From Planctomycetota bacterium (GTDB taxonomy: Bacteria; Planctomycetota; Planctomycetia; Planctomycetales; Planctomycetaceae), in assembly GCA_014584345.1 (NCBI GenBank), contig JACTNB010000007.1:1-64000 (forward strand): a DNA stretch of 64,000 nt, written 5' to 3'. Shown here piece by piece: positions 34,736 through 45,037 of this stretch. The notes beneath the pieces were generated by a model that ran no database searches, had not been told where the DNA came from, and saw nothing but the letters and a program-made list of their open reading frames with translations. Each line of letters begins with the position of its first letter. Position 1 is the stretch's first letter. The translations under genes were made by a program, and so were the position numbers.

Positions 34736-35866
34736 TCACTCGATGGCATGCCATTCTGAAATCTGCCACTGACCTTCCAGCCCCTTGATCTTTGCCAGAA
34801 TGATTCCCGCGAAGTGTTCCTGGATCGCCTTCTTGGCAGCCGGCAACCGGACGAATCGGAGGGTTTGGTCAAAGTCTTCTAGGAAGGCTCGATCGTCTTG
34901 ATCCTCCACGAGCACAGCCAGCCATGGACGACCCTGATCAAATTCAGCTCCGTAGTGAGATTGCAACCGCCCCGCCTGATGTTCGCCAGCAACCATCGCT
35001 CCATACAGCAAGATTTGTTGCAGAGCCGACGAGGTCCAGGTGTCGCCGTTCATCTTGAGTTCCGTCCACACAGGTTGACCCCGGAATCGGCACAACAGAT
35101 CGATGGACAATCGACGTGCGTCCTGCGTTTGTGTTTCCCAGCGAAACTCAGCACCTGACAAACGAAGGGGCCGGAGAGCATAGGCCACATATTCCAGTCC
35201 CGCATCTGCTGCTGGTCCCGAGAGCCGACGTGCCTGTTGAAACCACTCTCGAAACTGTTCCCCCGCAGGGCCAAGCTCACCTTCACGGACGGACTCCTGA
35301 ATGCTGTACCCACGCAACTGGGGAACCTGAACATAGCAGGTTGTAGCCTGTGAGAAATTCGCGAGCAGGCTTTGGCCAGCATCACTCATTACTTCGCCGT
35401 CTATCAGGCGAAGACTTCGTGGATGCTTCAGGTAAGAACGATAGAGGTCCGTCTCAACAGGCAAGTCTCTGAGTAACGAGTCCGTGTACAACAACTGGTA
35501 CATGGCAGACTGGAGCTTTTGGAGCGGCACATCATTTCTCGAATCATTCTGGGGAACCTGCCCCCAGGAAACATCTCCGACTGCATCCGCCACAAACGTA
35601 AAGTTGGCTGCCCAGCCAGAAAGCTCCGACATTGAAAGCAGCACGGCAGGGGACAAGACCTCGAACGGGATCTCAGCGAGGCTGAAAGTCTGAGCCCCTT
35701 GCGAGGAGCTGTAGTAGCTGCAACTCGGCGATGCCAGATTGAGACGGATCGCCTCAGGAGTCTCTGAATCAAACACTGCATTCAGCAGCACGTGCCGCCC
35801 CGTCTTCTCAGCAATTTCTGCGACAAGTTCCTGTTGCGTATGAATCAGCGTCAGTCGAGACATCAA
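34736..35866 (-). CDS. Putative nuclease-fold hypothetical protein
   Basis: 376 residues (a second Met at 35863 is an alternative start). It contains RRLSIDLLCRFRGQPVWTELKMNGDTW, a D ... E-L-K arrangement that could be a PD-(D/E)XK site (near residues 255-275). The rest is unrecognised (LLSMSELSGWAANFTFVADAVGDVSWGQVPQ; LEYVAYALRPLRLSGAEFRWE). It is the only minus-strand gene of the island cargo, facing away from the regulator-like gene at 36041 with a 174-bp intergenic space between them. Confidence 0.55.
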   Translation of the reverse strand: MMSRLTLIHTQQELVAEIAEKTGRHVLLNAVFDSETPEAIRLNLASPSCSYYSSSQGAQTFSLAEIPFEVLSPAVLLSMSELSGWAANFTFVADAVGDVSWGQVPQNDSRNDVPLQKLQSAMYQLLYTDSLLRDLPVETDLYRSYLKHPRSLRLIDGEVMSDAGQSLLANFSQATTCYVQVPQLRGYSIQESVREGELGPAGEQFREWFQQARRLSGPAADAGLEYVAYALRPLRLSGAEFRWETQTQDARRLSIDLLCRFRGQPVWTELKMNGDTWTSSALQQILLYGAMVAGEHQAGRLQSHYGAEFDQGRPWLAVLVEDQDDRAFLEDFDQTLRFVRLPAAKKAIQEHFAGIILAKIKGLEGQWQISEWHAIE

Positions 35867-36040
35867 GGGCTCCTGTGGGCAGTGGACATCGGCAATGTTG
35901 GTCGTGATTTACGAAGTGTGCCCACACCGATCGCCAACAGTGGGTCAGAGGTCATCGCCACGACACTCAAAAACCTCGAAAAAACAGCCGCAAAACCCCT
36001 TTGACCCAACCCGGTCAGTCCCCCTTGTTCCAATGGGGCA

Positions 36041-36451
36041 ATGGCCAAGAAGAAACCTCTAAAAGAAAGAAGCGACGCCGATCGGAGAGTCCGTCAGTGT
36101 GAACGGCTAGCCCGACTCATGCAGGTGCTGCACCTCATCTCCGGACGCGGACGTTGGGACGCAGCCGCTCTGGCGGAAGAACTGGAGTGTTCCACCCGAA
36201 CCATTCACCGCCTCTTGCAAACCCTCTCGATGGCAGGCGTCCCATATTACTATTGCGAACGGACGAAGGCTTATCGAGTAAGGCCTGGCTTCAAGTTCCC
36301 GGTGCTGGATACTCCACCCAGGACTGTGGGCGGAAGTTTGGAGTCAATGGAACTTGATGAAGCAATGGAACAACTCCTCCTCGACGGTGAAGCGTTCGCA
36401 ACTTCCCTGAATGCGTTCTTGAGCACTCTTCGACAACTGAAAGACAGATAG
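36041..36451 (+). CDS. Winged-helix regulator, paralogue of the WYL protein without WYL domain
   Basis: 136 residues. MAKKK, then RRVRQCERLARLMQVLHLISGRGRWDAAALAEELECSTRTIHRLLQTLSMAGVPYYYCERTKAYRVRPGFKFP parallels the first 110 residues of the regulator at 31086. The C-terminal WYL sensor is absent, replaced by a short helical tail. It could be a DNA-binding competitor or a degenerate copy. Confidence 0.75.
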   Translation: MAKKKPLKERSDADRRVRQCERLARLMQVLHLISGRGRWDAAALAEELECSTRTIHRLLQTLSMAGVPYYYCERTKAYRVRPGFKFPVLDTPPRTVGGSLESMELDEAMEQLLLDGEAFATSLNAFLSTLRQLKDR

Positions 36452-36952
36452 ACCCTGTTCCGCCACTGGCTTCTCAGGACAGCGTTCAAAAAAACTGGAA
36501 AAAAGTTTCTGGCCCATTAACCGCACCAGTGTGGTTTGGGGCTCTCTGACTTACGTCGACAGAGTCGGCATGTGTACATTCGCTCTAATGGCTAGGGGCG
36601 GGAACTGAGAGTTTCTTTTGCTGGCTGCAAAACGACGTAAGTCGAAAGTCACCTACGCTGGACCGAGAGACATTCCCCGCAATAGTCATCGCCAGCCCGC
36701 GTCTGGCGATGCTCTTGACGCCTGAAGGCTCTTGTCAACTCGAACATTGAGGTTAACATACGTGGCATTCAAAACCCATTTCTTCAAGTGCGACACTTGA
36801 TACAGCCGCGAGAAATCGCAGAAACCCACGAACGATGCAAGTGGTAGGCTGATCAGGAAGTCGCTGCCCGGGGTCCGGGAACCTGATCGTGAGTGACGGC
36901 TGCTCATGGCATGGTGTATGAGCCTCAAGTGCAATGCACAAGGAGCCACACT
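36452..36952 (+). other. 500-bp noncoding region with several inverted repeats
   Basis: No gene is supported. It holds an 11-bp inverted repeat GACTTACGTCG (36548-36558) / CGACGTAAGTC (36633-36643), and a perfect 9-bp stem-loop CATCGCCAG-CCCGCGT-CTGGCGATG (36687-36711). Such density is usual for regulatory RNA leaders, origins or transfer sites; I cannot decide between them. Confidence 0.45.
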
Positions 36953-37591
36953 ATGTCCAAAACTCGCAAGCAGCAATCTCAGTCAAACTCCGATCGAACC
37001 TCTTCGAGTGGTCGCCAAACGAAGTTCAAGACTCTCGAAGCAAACGTCGACGTCTTCGTGAGCCGTGCCGAAAAGGCAGAGAAGGATATTCGAGACAACT
37101 ATTCCAGGGGACGCACTCCGCCAGATCGTTGCGGAGACAACTGGGATGTTGATTTCGCCCAGTCTTATGAGGCGATTCACGACGCTCTCGGTCCATATGC
37201 TAGGTCGCATCTCTCTTTTGGGCCGTCGCGAACGGCTTACATGTCCATCCCCATTCGAGTGAACAACCCCGTCGAGGCCTGGTTGTACAGTCTGAATCCT
37301 GCCGACATGGCTTACGGCGAGCCGGGGTATCTTGAATCGGAAGAGTACCAGTCCACCAAGGCCAAAGCTCTGGCGATACTCAAACGGATCGAGAATCCGC
37401 GACTCGAAGATATACTCACCGAAACAGAACAGGATCTCGTGAGAGTCACGACCGATATTCCCCAAACCGCCCAACAACTGGCCGACAAAGCGTTGTGCAG
37501 TTACGAAGTGGCTCGTAAATACCTCCCAGATCTCTGTCGCAGGGGCTTCATCATCAAAGCTCCTAAGAACGGCTACTACCGGATCGACTGA
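36953..37591 (+). CDS. Hypothetical protein with C-terminal winged-helix-like segment
   Basis: 212 residues from ATG 36953, with AAGGAG 8 bp upstream. The N-terminus is disordered. The middle has NVDVFVSRAEKAEKDIRDNYSR and SHLSFGPSRTAYMSIPIRVNNPVEAWLYSLNP. The end IPQTAQQLADKALCSYEVARKYLPDLCRRGFIIKAPKNGYYRID looks like a winged helix-turn-helix. No named family. The following 290 bp contain no supported gene. Confidence 0.55.
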   Translation: MSKTRKQQSQSNSDRTSSSGRQTKFKTLEANVDVFVSRAEKAEKDIRDNYSRGRTPPDRCGDNWDVDFAQSYEAIHDALGPYARSHLSFGPSRTAYMSIPIRVNNPVEAWLYSLNPADMAYGEPGYLESEEYQSTKAKALAILKRIENPRLEDILTETEQDLVRVTTDIPQTAQQLADKALCSYEVARKYLPDLCRRGFIIKAPKNGYYRID

Positions 37592-37881
37592 GACGATTGG
37601 GAATGGGAACACATTTGGCACAGGTTGTGGGCAGCAAAGCCGGGCCAGATGTGCCATCTTCGATCCACACGAAGTAGGTCATATATCCGGGTAATCAGTC
37701 AAAGGTCCGTTCGGCTCCAACAGTGTGAGTCGGCACTCTCGAATAAGCCAGAGACCATGGACATGCAGTTTCAATTCATCTCGATCGATCAGTACCCACC
37801 GGGCGTAGGGACGGCTCCTGCGTCGCTGGTTGCTGATCGGTTAGGCAGCGTTCAGCGGAACGCGAAGGAGAGTTGAGACCA

Positions 37882-38100
37882 ATGTCCAAACCTGCCAATC
37901 GAAGACGAAGATGGGGGATCGACCTGACGGTTGAACCCGTGAACGGTGATGCATCCGCACCACCGAGCCATCCCCTGCACAACGTCAGTCAAGCTGGGCG
38001 AGACGATTCCCGCGTTCAGACGCTCGCGAAAGTCCTTGCGAATATCGTCCGAAGAGCGAAAGCTCGTCGTGTGGCGAACGGAGAGGAGGGCGTGAAATGA
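37882..38100 (+). CDS. Small basic protein upstream of the excisionase-like gene
   Basis: 72 residues (MSKPANRRRRWGIDL ... LAKVLANIVRRAKARR). AGGAG lies 11-13 bp upstream. The stop overlaps the next start (ATGA). The basic composition fits a nucleic-acid-binding accessory factor of recombination, but no family is recognised. Confidence 0.5.
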   Translation: MSKPANRRRRWGIDLTVEPVNGDASAPPSHPLHNVSQAGRDDSRVQTLAKVLANIVRRAKARRVANGEEGVK

Positions 38101-38345
38101 ATGAAGTCACGACTCCTTATCCACCATTGCTGACCAAACACCATATGGCTGAACTTCTGGGGCGAACGATTCGAACGATCTATCGACTCGAAAGCCAAGG
38201 TCGTTTACCAGAGTCCGTCAACATCGGCACGCAACGAGTCTGGGGGCGTGATGAAATCATGCACTGGATCGAAAGCGGCTGTCCGGGTCGCAGGCAATGG
38301 GAACGCCTTCATCCGAAATATCGGAAGTCGAAAGGAGGGCGGTAA
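38097..38345 (+). CDS. AlpA/excisionase-like DNA-binding protein
   Basis: 82 residues. LLTKHHMAELLGRTIRTIYRLESQGRLPESVNIGTQRVWGRDEIMHWIESG is a MerR/AlpA-type helix-turn-helix, as in recombination directionality factors. It is directly upstream of the integrase and probably regulates or directs excision. Confidence 0.85.
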   Translation: MNEVTTPYPPLLTKHHMAELLGRTIRTIYRLESQGRLPESVNIGTQRVWGRDEIMHWIESGCPGRRQWERLHPKYRKSKGGR

Positions 38346-38347
38346 CG

Positions 38348-39868
<1,521 letters not shown>

Positions 39869-39897
39869 CACAGAGGCAAGTGATTGCTGGCGACAGG

Positions 39898-41088
39898 TTA
39901 CTCGACCGCGCAAATCAAGCACTTAAGATAGCTGTTTTCGAGGCAGCTTGAGGCAATGGGGTGGTCGGGAGCCTGTCCCCGCTGTTCGAGGATCCGGACG
40001 CTTCTGCGGGATTCCAAGGCAGCAGTGGCAACGATCTCCAGAAAATCGCCTGCGGATATCAGGCCCGAGCAACTGCAGGTGACCAGAATACCTCCGGGTT
40101 GCAGATGGGAGAGGGCGAGGCTGTTCCATTTAAGGTAAGCCTTGGCTGCCCGGGCCAGTCCGCCACGCGTGCGGGCAAATTTGGGGGGATCCAGAATGAT
40201 GCCATCGTATTTTTCCGATGCCTGCTCGAGAAATTTCAATGCATCGGCCTGCTCGAAACGGCAGCGTTCGGACAACCCGTTCAGATCCGCGTTCTGCCGT
40301 GCCAGTTGCAGTGCGGCAGCAGAGGAATCGATGGCGGTCACGAATTCCGCACGACCATGCTTCAAGGCATTCAACGTGAAACCACCTGAATAACAGCAGA
40401 CATCAAGAACGTTGCCCCTCAGATAACGGGCCGCGGCGCGGCGATTTTCTCGCTGGTCGTAATAGAATCCGGTTTTCTGCCCTTCCACCAGATCAATCTG
40501 GTACTGAATGCCATTTTCTTGAATGGTAAACGGCGGGGGAGGACCATTTCCGCGGAGTAAACCATCTGTCAGCGTCAATCCCTCGGCAGCAGTCATCCCC
40601 TTTTCGGTTCGGAGCCAGATACCGGCAGGTTGCAGCAGTTCCATGAGCAGATCGGAGATCAGGTCGACCCGCGTGGCCAAGGCCCTGCTCGTGAATTGCA
40701 CGCTCAGCCAGTCGCCGAAGCGATCGACGGTCAAGCCAGAAAGGCCATCCCCTTCACTAAAGACCAGTCTGCCATAGGCGTTTTCCTCGGCGGGCAGAAT
40801 CTGTTTCCGCAGTGCGATTGCGGACGAAAGGCGTTGGCGCCAGAAGTCCGCATCCAGGGGCGAATCCTTGTCCCACTGATAGAGACGGACTTGAATCTGG
40901 CTGTCGGGGTTGAACAGTCCCCGGGCGATGGCCTGCCCCTCCTGGGAAACCACCAAAACTTCCTGTCCGGGCGTTAAACTGGCGGGCACGTGCTGAATGG
41001 CTCCGGCAAAAACCCAGGGGTGATGTGCATAAAACGGTTGCGCACGACGGGATTTCAGCACAATTTTGGGTAAACTGTCAGCGGACAT
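39898..41088 (-). CDS. rlmI: 23S rRNA (cytosine-C5) methyltransferase RlmI-like
   Basis: 396 residues. It has an N-terminal PUA domain (IVLKSRRAQPFYAHHPWVFAGAI), then EGDGLSGLTVDRFGDWLSVQF and GQKTGFYYDQRENR. The SAM motif is LDVCCYSGGFTLNALKHG, the catalytic motif LDPPKFAR, and TCSCSG carries the cysteines. This order is that of RlmI (YccW), which methylates C1962 of 23S rRNA. It is the first chromosomal gene outside the island and diverges from murD. Confidence 0.88.
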   Translation of the reverse strand: MSADSLPKIVLKSRRAQPFYAHHPWVFAGAIQHVPASLTPGQEVLVVSQEGQAIARGLFNPDSQIQVRLYQWDKDSPLDADFWRQRLSSAIALRKQILPAEENAYGRLVFSEGDGLSGLTVDRFGDWLSVQFTSRALATRVDLISDLLMELLQPAGIWLRTEKGMTAAEGLTLTDGLLRGNGPPPPFTIQENGIQYQIDLVEGQKTGFYYDQRENRRAAARYLRGNVLDVCCYSGGFTLNALKHGRAEFVTAIDSSAAALQLARQNADLNGLSERCRFEQADALKFLEQASEKYDGIILDPPKFARTRGGLARAAKAYLKWNSLALSHLQPGGILVTCSCSGLISAGDFLEIVATAALESRRSVRILEQRGQAPDHPIASSCLENSYLKCLICAVE

Positions 41089-41186
41089 CGAAGACTTTTC
41101 AAATGAGGACTTTAACTCGCCGCGTGCGGTTGCAAGGGGCTCGTATCATAACAACCGACACACGCGACGAACAGGACCGCGAACGC

Positions 41187-42536
41187 ATGCCCGTCCCGGG
41201 AATCGAAATACAAGGAAAACGTGTCACCGCCATGGGGTTGGGACGATTCGGCGGGCAGATAGCCGCCATTCGATACCTGTACCACCGGGGAGCGGAAATT
41301 CTGGTCACGGATCAGGCGGCTCCGGAAACGTTGCGGGAATCGATCGCGGCATTGCGCGATGCGGAGGGCATCCGCTTTCGCTTTGGCCCTCATCAACCAG
41401 ACGATTTCCTGAACGCTGACCTGATCCTGGCTTCTCCCGCGGTGAAACCAGGGCATGCCTGTCTGCGGGCGGCGGCGGAGCGGGGAATCCCGATCGTCAC
41501 GGAAATGGAGTTGTTCCTGCAAAACTGTCCTGCCCGAATGATCGCCGTTTCCGGAACCGTGGGAAAGTCCACCACGGCCACCATGCTCGCGCATCTGCTG
41601 CGGGCAGCGGGTTTTTCCGTGCAGGTGGGGGGCAATATAGGGGAAAGTCTGCTGCCGCAAATCGGGCAGTTAACCTCGGAGATGCTTGTCGTTTTGGAAT
41701 TAAGCAGCTTTCAGTTGCACTGGTTGAGGCGCAATTCCCCGCGATTCGAGGTGGCGCTGCTGACCAGTTTTTTCCCCCATCATCTGGAATGGCACGGCAC
41801 AGCCGAGGAATATCGCCAGTGCAAGCAGGCATTATTCGCCGGGCAGACCGCCGAAGATTTAGCGGTCTTGCCTGCAGAGGGGCTGGACCAGAGCTTGTGG
41901 CCGACACGCGGGGAGCGACGTTTCTTTTCACGGGAAGCGGTGTTGCATCGGGCGGCGTTTCCCTCGGACTGGCCACCTCACTTTTTGACCAATGCCGCAG
42001 CTGTATTGCGGGTGGCGGACTGGCTGGGAATCGACGAGGCCCACGCCTGCCAGGCACTGTCCACGTACCAGCCGTTGCCGCATCGCCTGGAAAGGGTCGA
42101 CCAGTTACAGCAACGGATCTTCGTGAACGATTCCAAGGCCACGTCTCCCTGGGCGGTGATCGCGGCGTTACGGGCGTTGCCGGGGCCACTCTGGTTGATT
42201 CTGGGAGGAGCAATTTCCACAGACAACCCCGATACCCTGCTGCAGGAACTGCGTATGCATGCAGGATTGCGGGGAATTGCCTGGATGGGCCCGGCGGGAC
42301 GGGTCTGGCAACAGCATCCGGCGCTGGCCGCGCGGTGCGCGCTGCCAGCGGGGCTGGAGTCTACATTAGTGGACTCCCTTGCCGAGGCCTTCCGCTGGTG
42401 CTGGGAGAAATCGCGCGAAGGTGATACAATTCTGCTTTCACCCGGTGCCCCCAGTTTCAATGAATTCCTGCATTTCGAACAGCGGGGCGAACTGTTCCGG
42501 CAATTGGCCCTGGCGTCCAAGACCGATTCCGGGTAG
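41187..42536 (+). CDS. murD: UDP-N-acetylmuramoylalanine--D-glutamate ligase MurD
   Basis: 449 residues from ATG 41187, chosen because MurD proteins begin a few residues before the GKRVTAMGLGRFGG motif; an upstream ATG at 41103 would add an unlikely basic leader. Further motifs: VSGTVGKSTTA P-loop, HLEWHGTAEEYRQCK, NAAAVLRVADWLGI, HRLERVDQLQQRIFVNDSKATSP, LILGG, and LLSPGAPSFNEF. The enzyme adds D-glutamate in peptidoglycan precursor synthesis in the cytoplasm. The P-loop has V where most MurD have N (GTNGK). Peptidoglycan genes are expected, since planctomycetes are now known to make a cell wall. Confidence 0.88.
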   Translation: MPVPGIEIQGKRVTAMGLGRFGGQIAAIRYLYHRGAEILVTDQAAPETLRESIAALRDAEGIRFRFGPHQPDDFLNADLILASPAVKPGHACLRAAAERGIPIVTEMELFLQNCPARMIAVSGTVGKSTTATMLAHLLRAAGFSVQVGGNIGESLLPQIGQLTSEMLVVLELSSFQLHWLRRNSPRFEVALLTSFFPHHLEWHGTAEEYRQCKQALFAGQTAEDLAVLPAEGLDQSLWPTRGERRFFSREAVLHRAAFPSDWPPHFLTNAAAVLRVADWLGIDEAHACQALSTYQPLPHRLERVDQLQQRIFVNDSKATSPWAVIAALRALPGPLWLILGGAISTDNPDTLLQELRMHAGLRGIAWMGPAGRVWQQHPALAARCALPAGLESTLVDSLAEAFRWCWEKSREGDTILLSPGAPSFNEFLHFEQRGELFRQLALASKTDSG

Positions 42537-42600
42537 GAAACACGAGGCGACGAGCGAATCGCCTTAGCGCACAGCTTTCATTTTGCATGGGGAAACTCAC

Positions 42601-43413
42601 ATGAATCACTGGTTGAGCGTGGGACTGGTTCTGTTCCTGGTGACGACGGGACGCGGAGACGAAGCCCGCCCGGCAGCGCTGCCGCGGCCGGAGACATTCC
42701 ATTTGTATCTGTTGATCGGGCAGTCGAACATGGCCGGTCGAGGCAAGGTGGCCGAGGAAGATTCGCGCCCTCATCCGCGCGTGTTGATGTTCAACCAGGC
42801 GCAAGAGTGGGTTCCCGCGGTTGATCCTCTGCACTTCGATAAACCTACCGTGGTTGGCGTGGGCTTGGGCAAGACCTTCGGCATGATCCTGGCGGAACGG
42901 GACCCGGACGTGACGATTGGGTTGATTCCCTGCGCGGTGGGAGGCTCGGCCATTTCCGGTTGGGAACCGGGCGGATTCGACGCTCCCACGAAAACCCATC
43001 CGTACGACGACATGCTCAAGCGGTGTCAACGCGCGTTGCCCGCCGGGACGTTGAAGGGGATCTTGTGGCATCAGGGTGAATCGGATTGCACGCCAGATCG
43101 CGCCCTGGTTTACGAGGAACGGCTGCATCAACTGGTGGCCCGCCTGCGCCAGGAGTTCGCGTCTCCCGAAGTCCCCTTCCTGGCTGGACAGATGGGACAA
43201 TTCCCGGAGGCCCCCTGGAGCCAGGCCAAGCAGCACATCGACGCAATTCATCGCCGCCTGCCGGATAAAGTTCCCTTCACGGCGTATGTCAGCGCGGAAA
43301 AACTGACGCACAAGGGAGACAAGGTCCACTTCGACGCCGCTTCCTACCGCGAACTGGGCCGCCGATACGCCGAGAAGTATCTGGAGTTGACTCAGGCGAA
43401 GGGAGTTGACTAA
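42601..43413 (+). CDS. Secreted SGNH carbohydrate esterase (sialate O-acetylesterase-like)
   Basis: 270 residues from ATG 42601 (GGGGAAA upstream). A signal peptide (MNHWLSVGLVLFLVTTGRGDEA) precedes the catalytic domain. LLIGQSNMAGRG holds the nucleophile serine, GILWHQGESD the block III signature, and KVHFDAASYRELGRRYA the catalytic histidine. This is the SASA/CE6 pattern, deacetylating polysaccharides such as xylan. It fits the polysaccharide-degrading lifestyle of planctomycetes. Confidence 0.9.
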   Translation: MNHWLSVGLVLFLVTTGRGDEARPAALPRPETFHLYLLIGQSNMAGRGKVAEEDSRPHPRVLMFNQAQEWVPAVDPLHFDKPTVVGVGLGKTFGMILAERDPDVTIGLIPCAVGGSAISGWEPGGFDAPTKTHPYDDMLKRCQRALPAGTLKGILWHQGESDCTPDRALVYEERLHQLVARLRQEFASPEVPFLAGQMGQFPEAPWSQAKQHIDAIHRRLPDKVPFTAYVSAEKLTHKGDKVHFDAASYRELGRRYAEKYLELTQAKGVD

Positions 43414-43437
43414 GAGCCTGACTTCGATTTGCTATTT

Positions 43438-43703
43438 CTAAGTTCTGGCAAGGCAATTGGTCATTCGCCGGATCGTGCCGATGGTGATCAGGTCTTGGCT
43501 GCTGGCCGGGTTGTGTTCGTGGCCACTTGCATGGCGACACTCGAAGCAGAGCCACGCGAAGGTCCTGATCCTCGCCCTGATCGATTGCGCAGCAAGGGTT
43601 CGAGAATTTGCCATTGTGCTTTGGTCAGATCGGTGGGAAACTGCCACTTCTCATGGGTACCGTTCCTTCCTTGGAATATGGTGGCCCACAGCGGGTTCGA
43701 CAC
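43438..43703 (-). pseudogene. IS5-type transposase remnant
   Basis: The upstream part (about 43600-43703) encodes KWQFPTDLTKAQWQILEPLLRN, the N-terminal DUF4096 start of IS5-family transposases. The downstream part in another frame (43438-43580) encodes RTFAWLCFECRHASGHEHNPASS then MTNCLAR, the C-terminal end. The centre with the catalytic residues is deleted. A dead fragment. Confidence 0.75.
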
Positions 43704-43754
43704 CCCGTTTTCGAGCTATTGTCAAATAGAAGACGGGCTCTGAGAGAGCAATCC

Positions 43755-44486
43755 ATGACAAACACCGATGCCTATCAAACCGACCTTGCCTACATTCACG
43801 ACACCGGCTACGGGAACTTTGCCCGAAAATCGGCTCCTGGCCTGCTTCGGCATTTTCAAGAGGCGGGAATCCATGATGGCTACATTGTAGACCTCGGATG
43901 TGGAAGCGGAATCTGGGCGAAGGAACTTGTTGATGCTGGTTACGATGTCGTAGGCGTAGACATTTCTTCGGCCATGATCGAGATCGCCCATCAGCGAGTT
44001 CCCAAAGCCAAATTTCACGTTGCCTCATTTTTGCAGTTCCCGATCCCGTCATGCCGGGCTGTCACAGCCCTCGGAGAAGTCTTCAACTACTTATTCGATT
44101 CCGGCAACTCTCTGCTGGCCTTAAAGACAGTGTGCGAGAACATCTTCCACGCCCTTTCCCCCGGTGGCCTTCTCATATTCGATGTCGCTGTCCCTGATCG
44201 GTTTCAAGGGCAAAGTCAAGCATTTACTGAAGGCGAGAATTGGGCCTGCTTGGTCGAGTACGAGCACAACCAATCAAAGCAGCAACTTACCCGTCGCATC
44301 GTGACTTTTCGGAAGATCGGGAAGAATTACCGCCGCCAAGAGGAAATCCACCGGCAGCAGCTTTTCGATGAACCTGAGATCAATGCCATGCTCAAAGGCA
44401 TCGGTTTTCACACTCAATCCGTTCAGGCTTATGGTGATTTTCCTTTGATAAAAGGTTTGATCGGGTTCATAGCGAGCAAACCATGA
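43755..44486 (+). CDS. Class I SAM-dependent methyltransferase
   Basis: 243 residues from ATG 43755. Motif I is IVDLGCGSGIWAKELVDAGYDVVGVDIS (near residues 44-70). Post-motifs include VTALGEVFNYLFD and LSPGGLLIFDVAVPDR. The substrate cannot be told. It follows the IS5 remnant and ends just before a REP-like palindrome, so the locus has been rearranged in the past. Confidence 0.85.
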   Translation: MTNTDAYQTDLAYIHDTGYGNFARKSAPGLLRHFQEAGIHDGYIVDLGCGSGIWAKELVDAGYDVVGVDISSAMIEIAHQRVPKAKFHVASFLQFPIPSCRAVTALGEVFNYLFDSGNSLLALKTVCENIFHALSPGGLLIFDVAVPDRFQGQSQAFTEGENWACLVEYEHNQSKQQLTRRIVTFRKIGKNYRRQEEIHRQQLFDEPEINAMLKGIGFHTQSVQAYGDFPLIKGLIGFIASKP

Positions 44487-44500
44487 CTGTGAAAATCCGC

Positions 44501-44536
44501 GGGTGGCCCGACCGGAACGGTCGGGTTGCGTAGCAA
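44501..44536 (+). repeat. REP-like palindrome, copy 1
   Basis: GGGTGGCCCGACCG, AA, CGGTCGGGTTGCGTAGCAAC: a palindromic core with the typical asymmetric tail. An inverted second copy is at 44809-44848. Confidence 0.6.
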
Positions 44537-44808
44537 CAAGACGCTTCAGCTTCCAGTCTCAACCTCTATCCAACGACGAATTTATCGTCCATTTCCAATC
44601 CCGGAGGCCACGCAATGGGAATACCAACGGATCGTTGTTGCACGTACCAGCGAGCCGAACTCCAGGGCCAGTCCGTTGCGGATTCGACCAATCCTGCCCG
44701 AAATGGAGATGTTTCTCAGAGTCATAGACACGTCGCTTGACCATTCAGGCAATCCTGCCGTTCATTGAAACCCTGGTCAGAAATGGTAGCACAAGGTCAA
44801 TTCCTCTT

Positions 44809-44848
44809 GTCGCTTCGCGACCCAACCGACAAGTCGGTCGGGCCACCC
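44809..44848 (-). repeat. REP-like palindrome, copy 2 (inverted)
   Basis: On the minus strand GGGTGGCCCGACCGACTTG then TCGGTTGGGTCGCGAAGCGAC, homologous to copy 1 in opposite orientation. The 270 bp between the copies holds no supported gene. Confidence 0.6.
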
Positions 44849-44849
44849 T

Positions 44850-44982
44850 GCGGCTTTTCGATTGGCCGGTGAATCGGGAAGTGGCATTGAATGTCCGGCG
44901 GATGCTTGCGGATGTTTCCTGCCTGCCCGAGAACCGCATCCGTCCGAAGGATCGGCTGATCGAGGAATTGAAGCTCGATTAA
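44850..44982 (+). pseudogene. Truncated acyl-carrier-protein-like fragment
   Basis: It reads FDWPVNREVALNVRRMLADVSCLPENRIRPKDRLIEELKLD and then stops, resembling the first helix and loop of an acyl carrier protein-type domain just before the expected serine. No start or continuation is present. The REP copy immediately precedes it. The assignment rests on a short pattern. Confidence 0.3.
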
Positions 44983-45037
44983 GAGATGGGCACGTTTCCG
45001 TGGCTATTCGGTAAGAGGCTCGACCACGGACGTTTTG

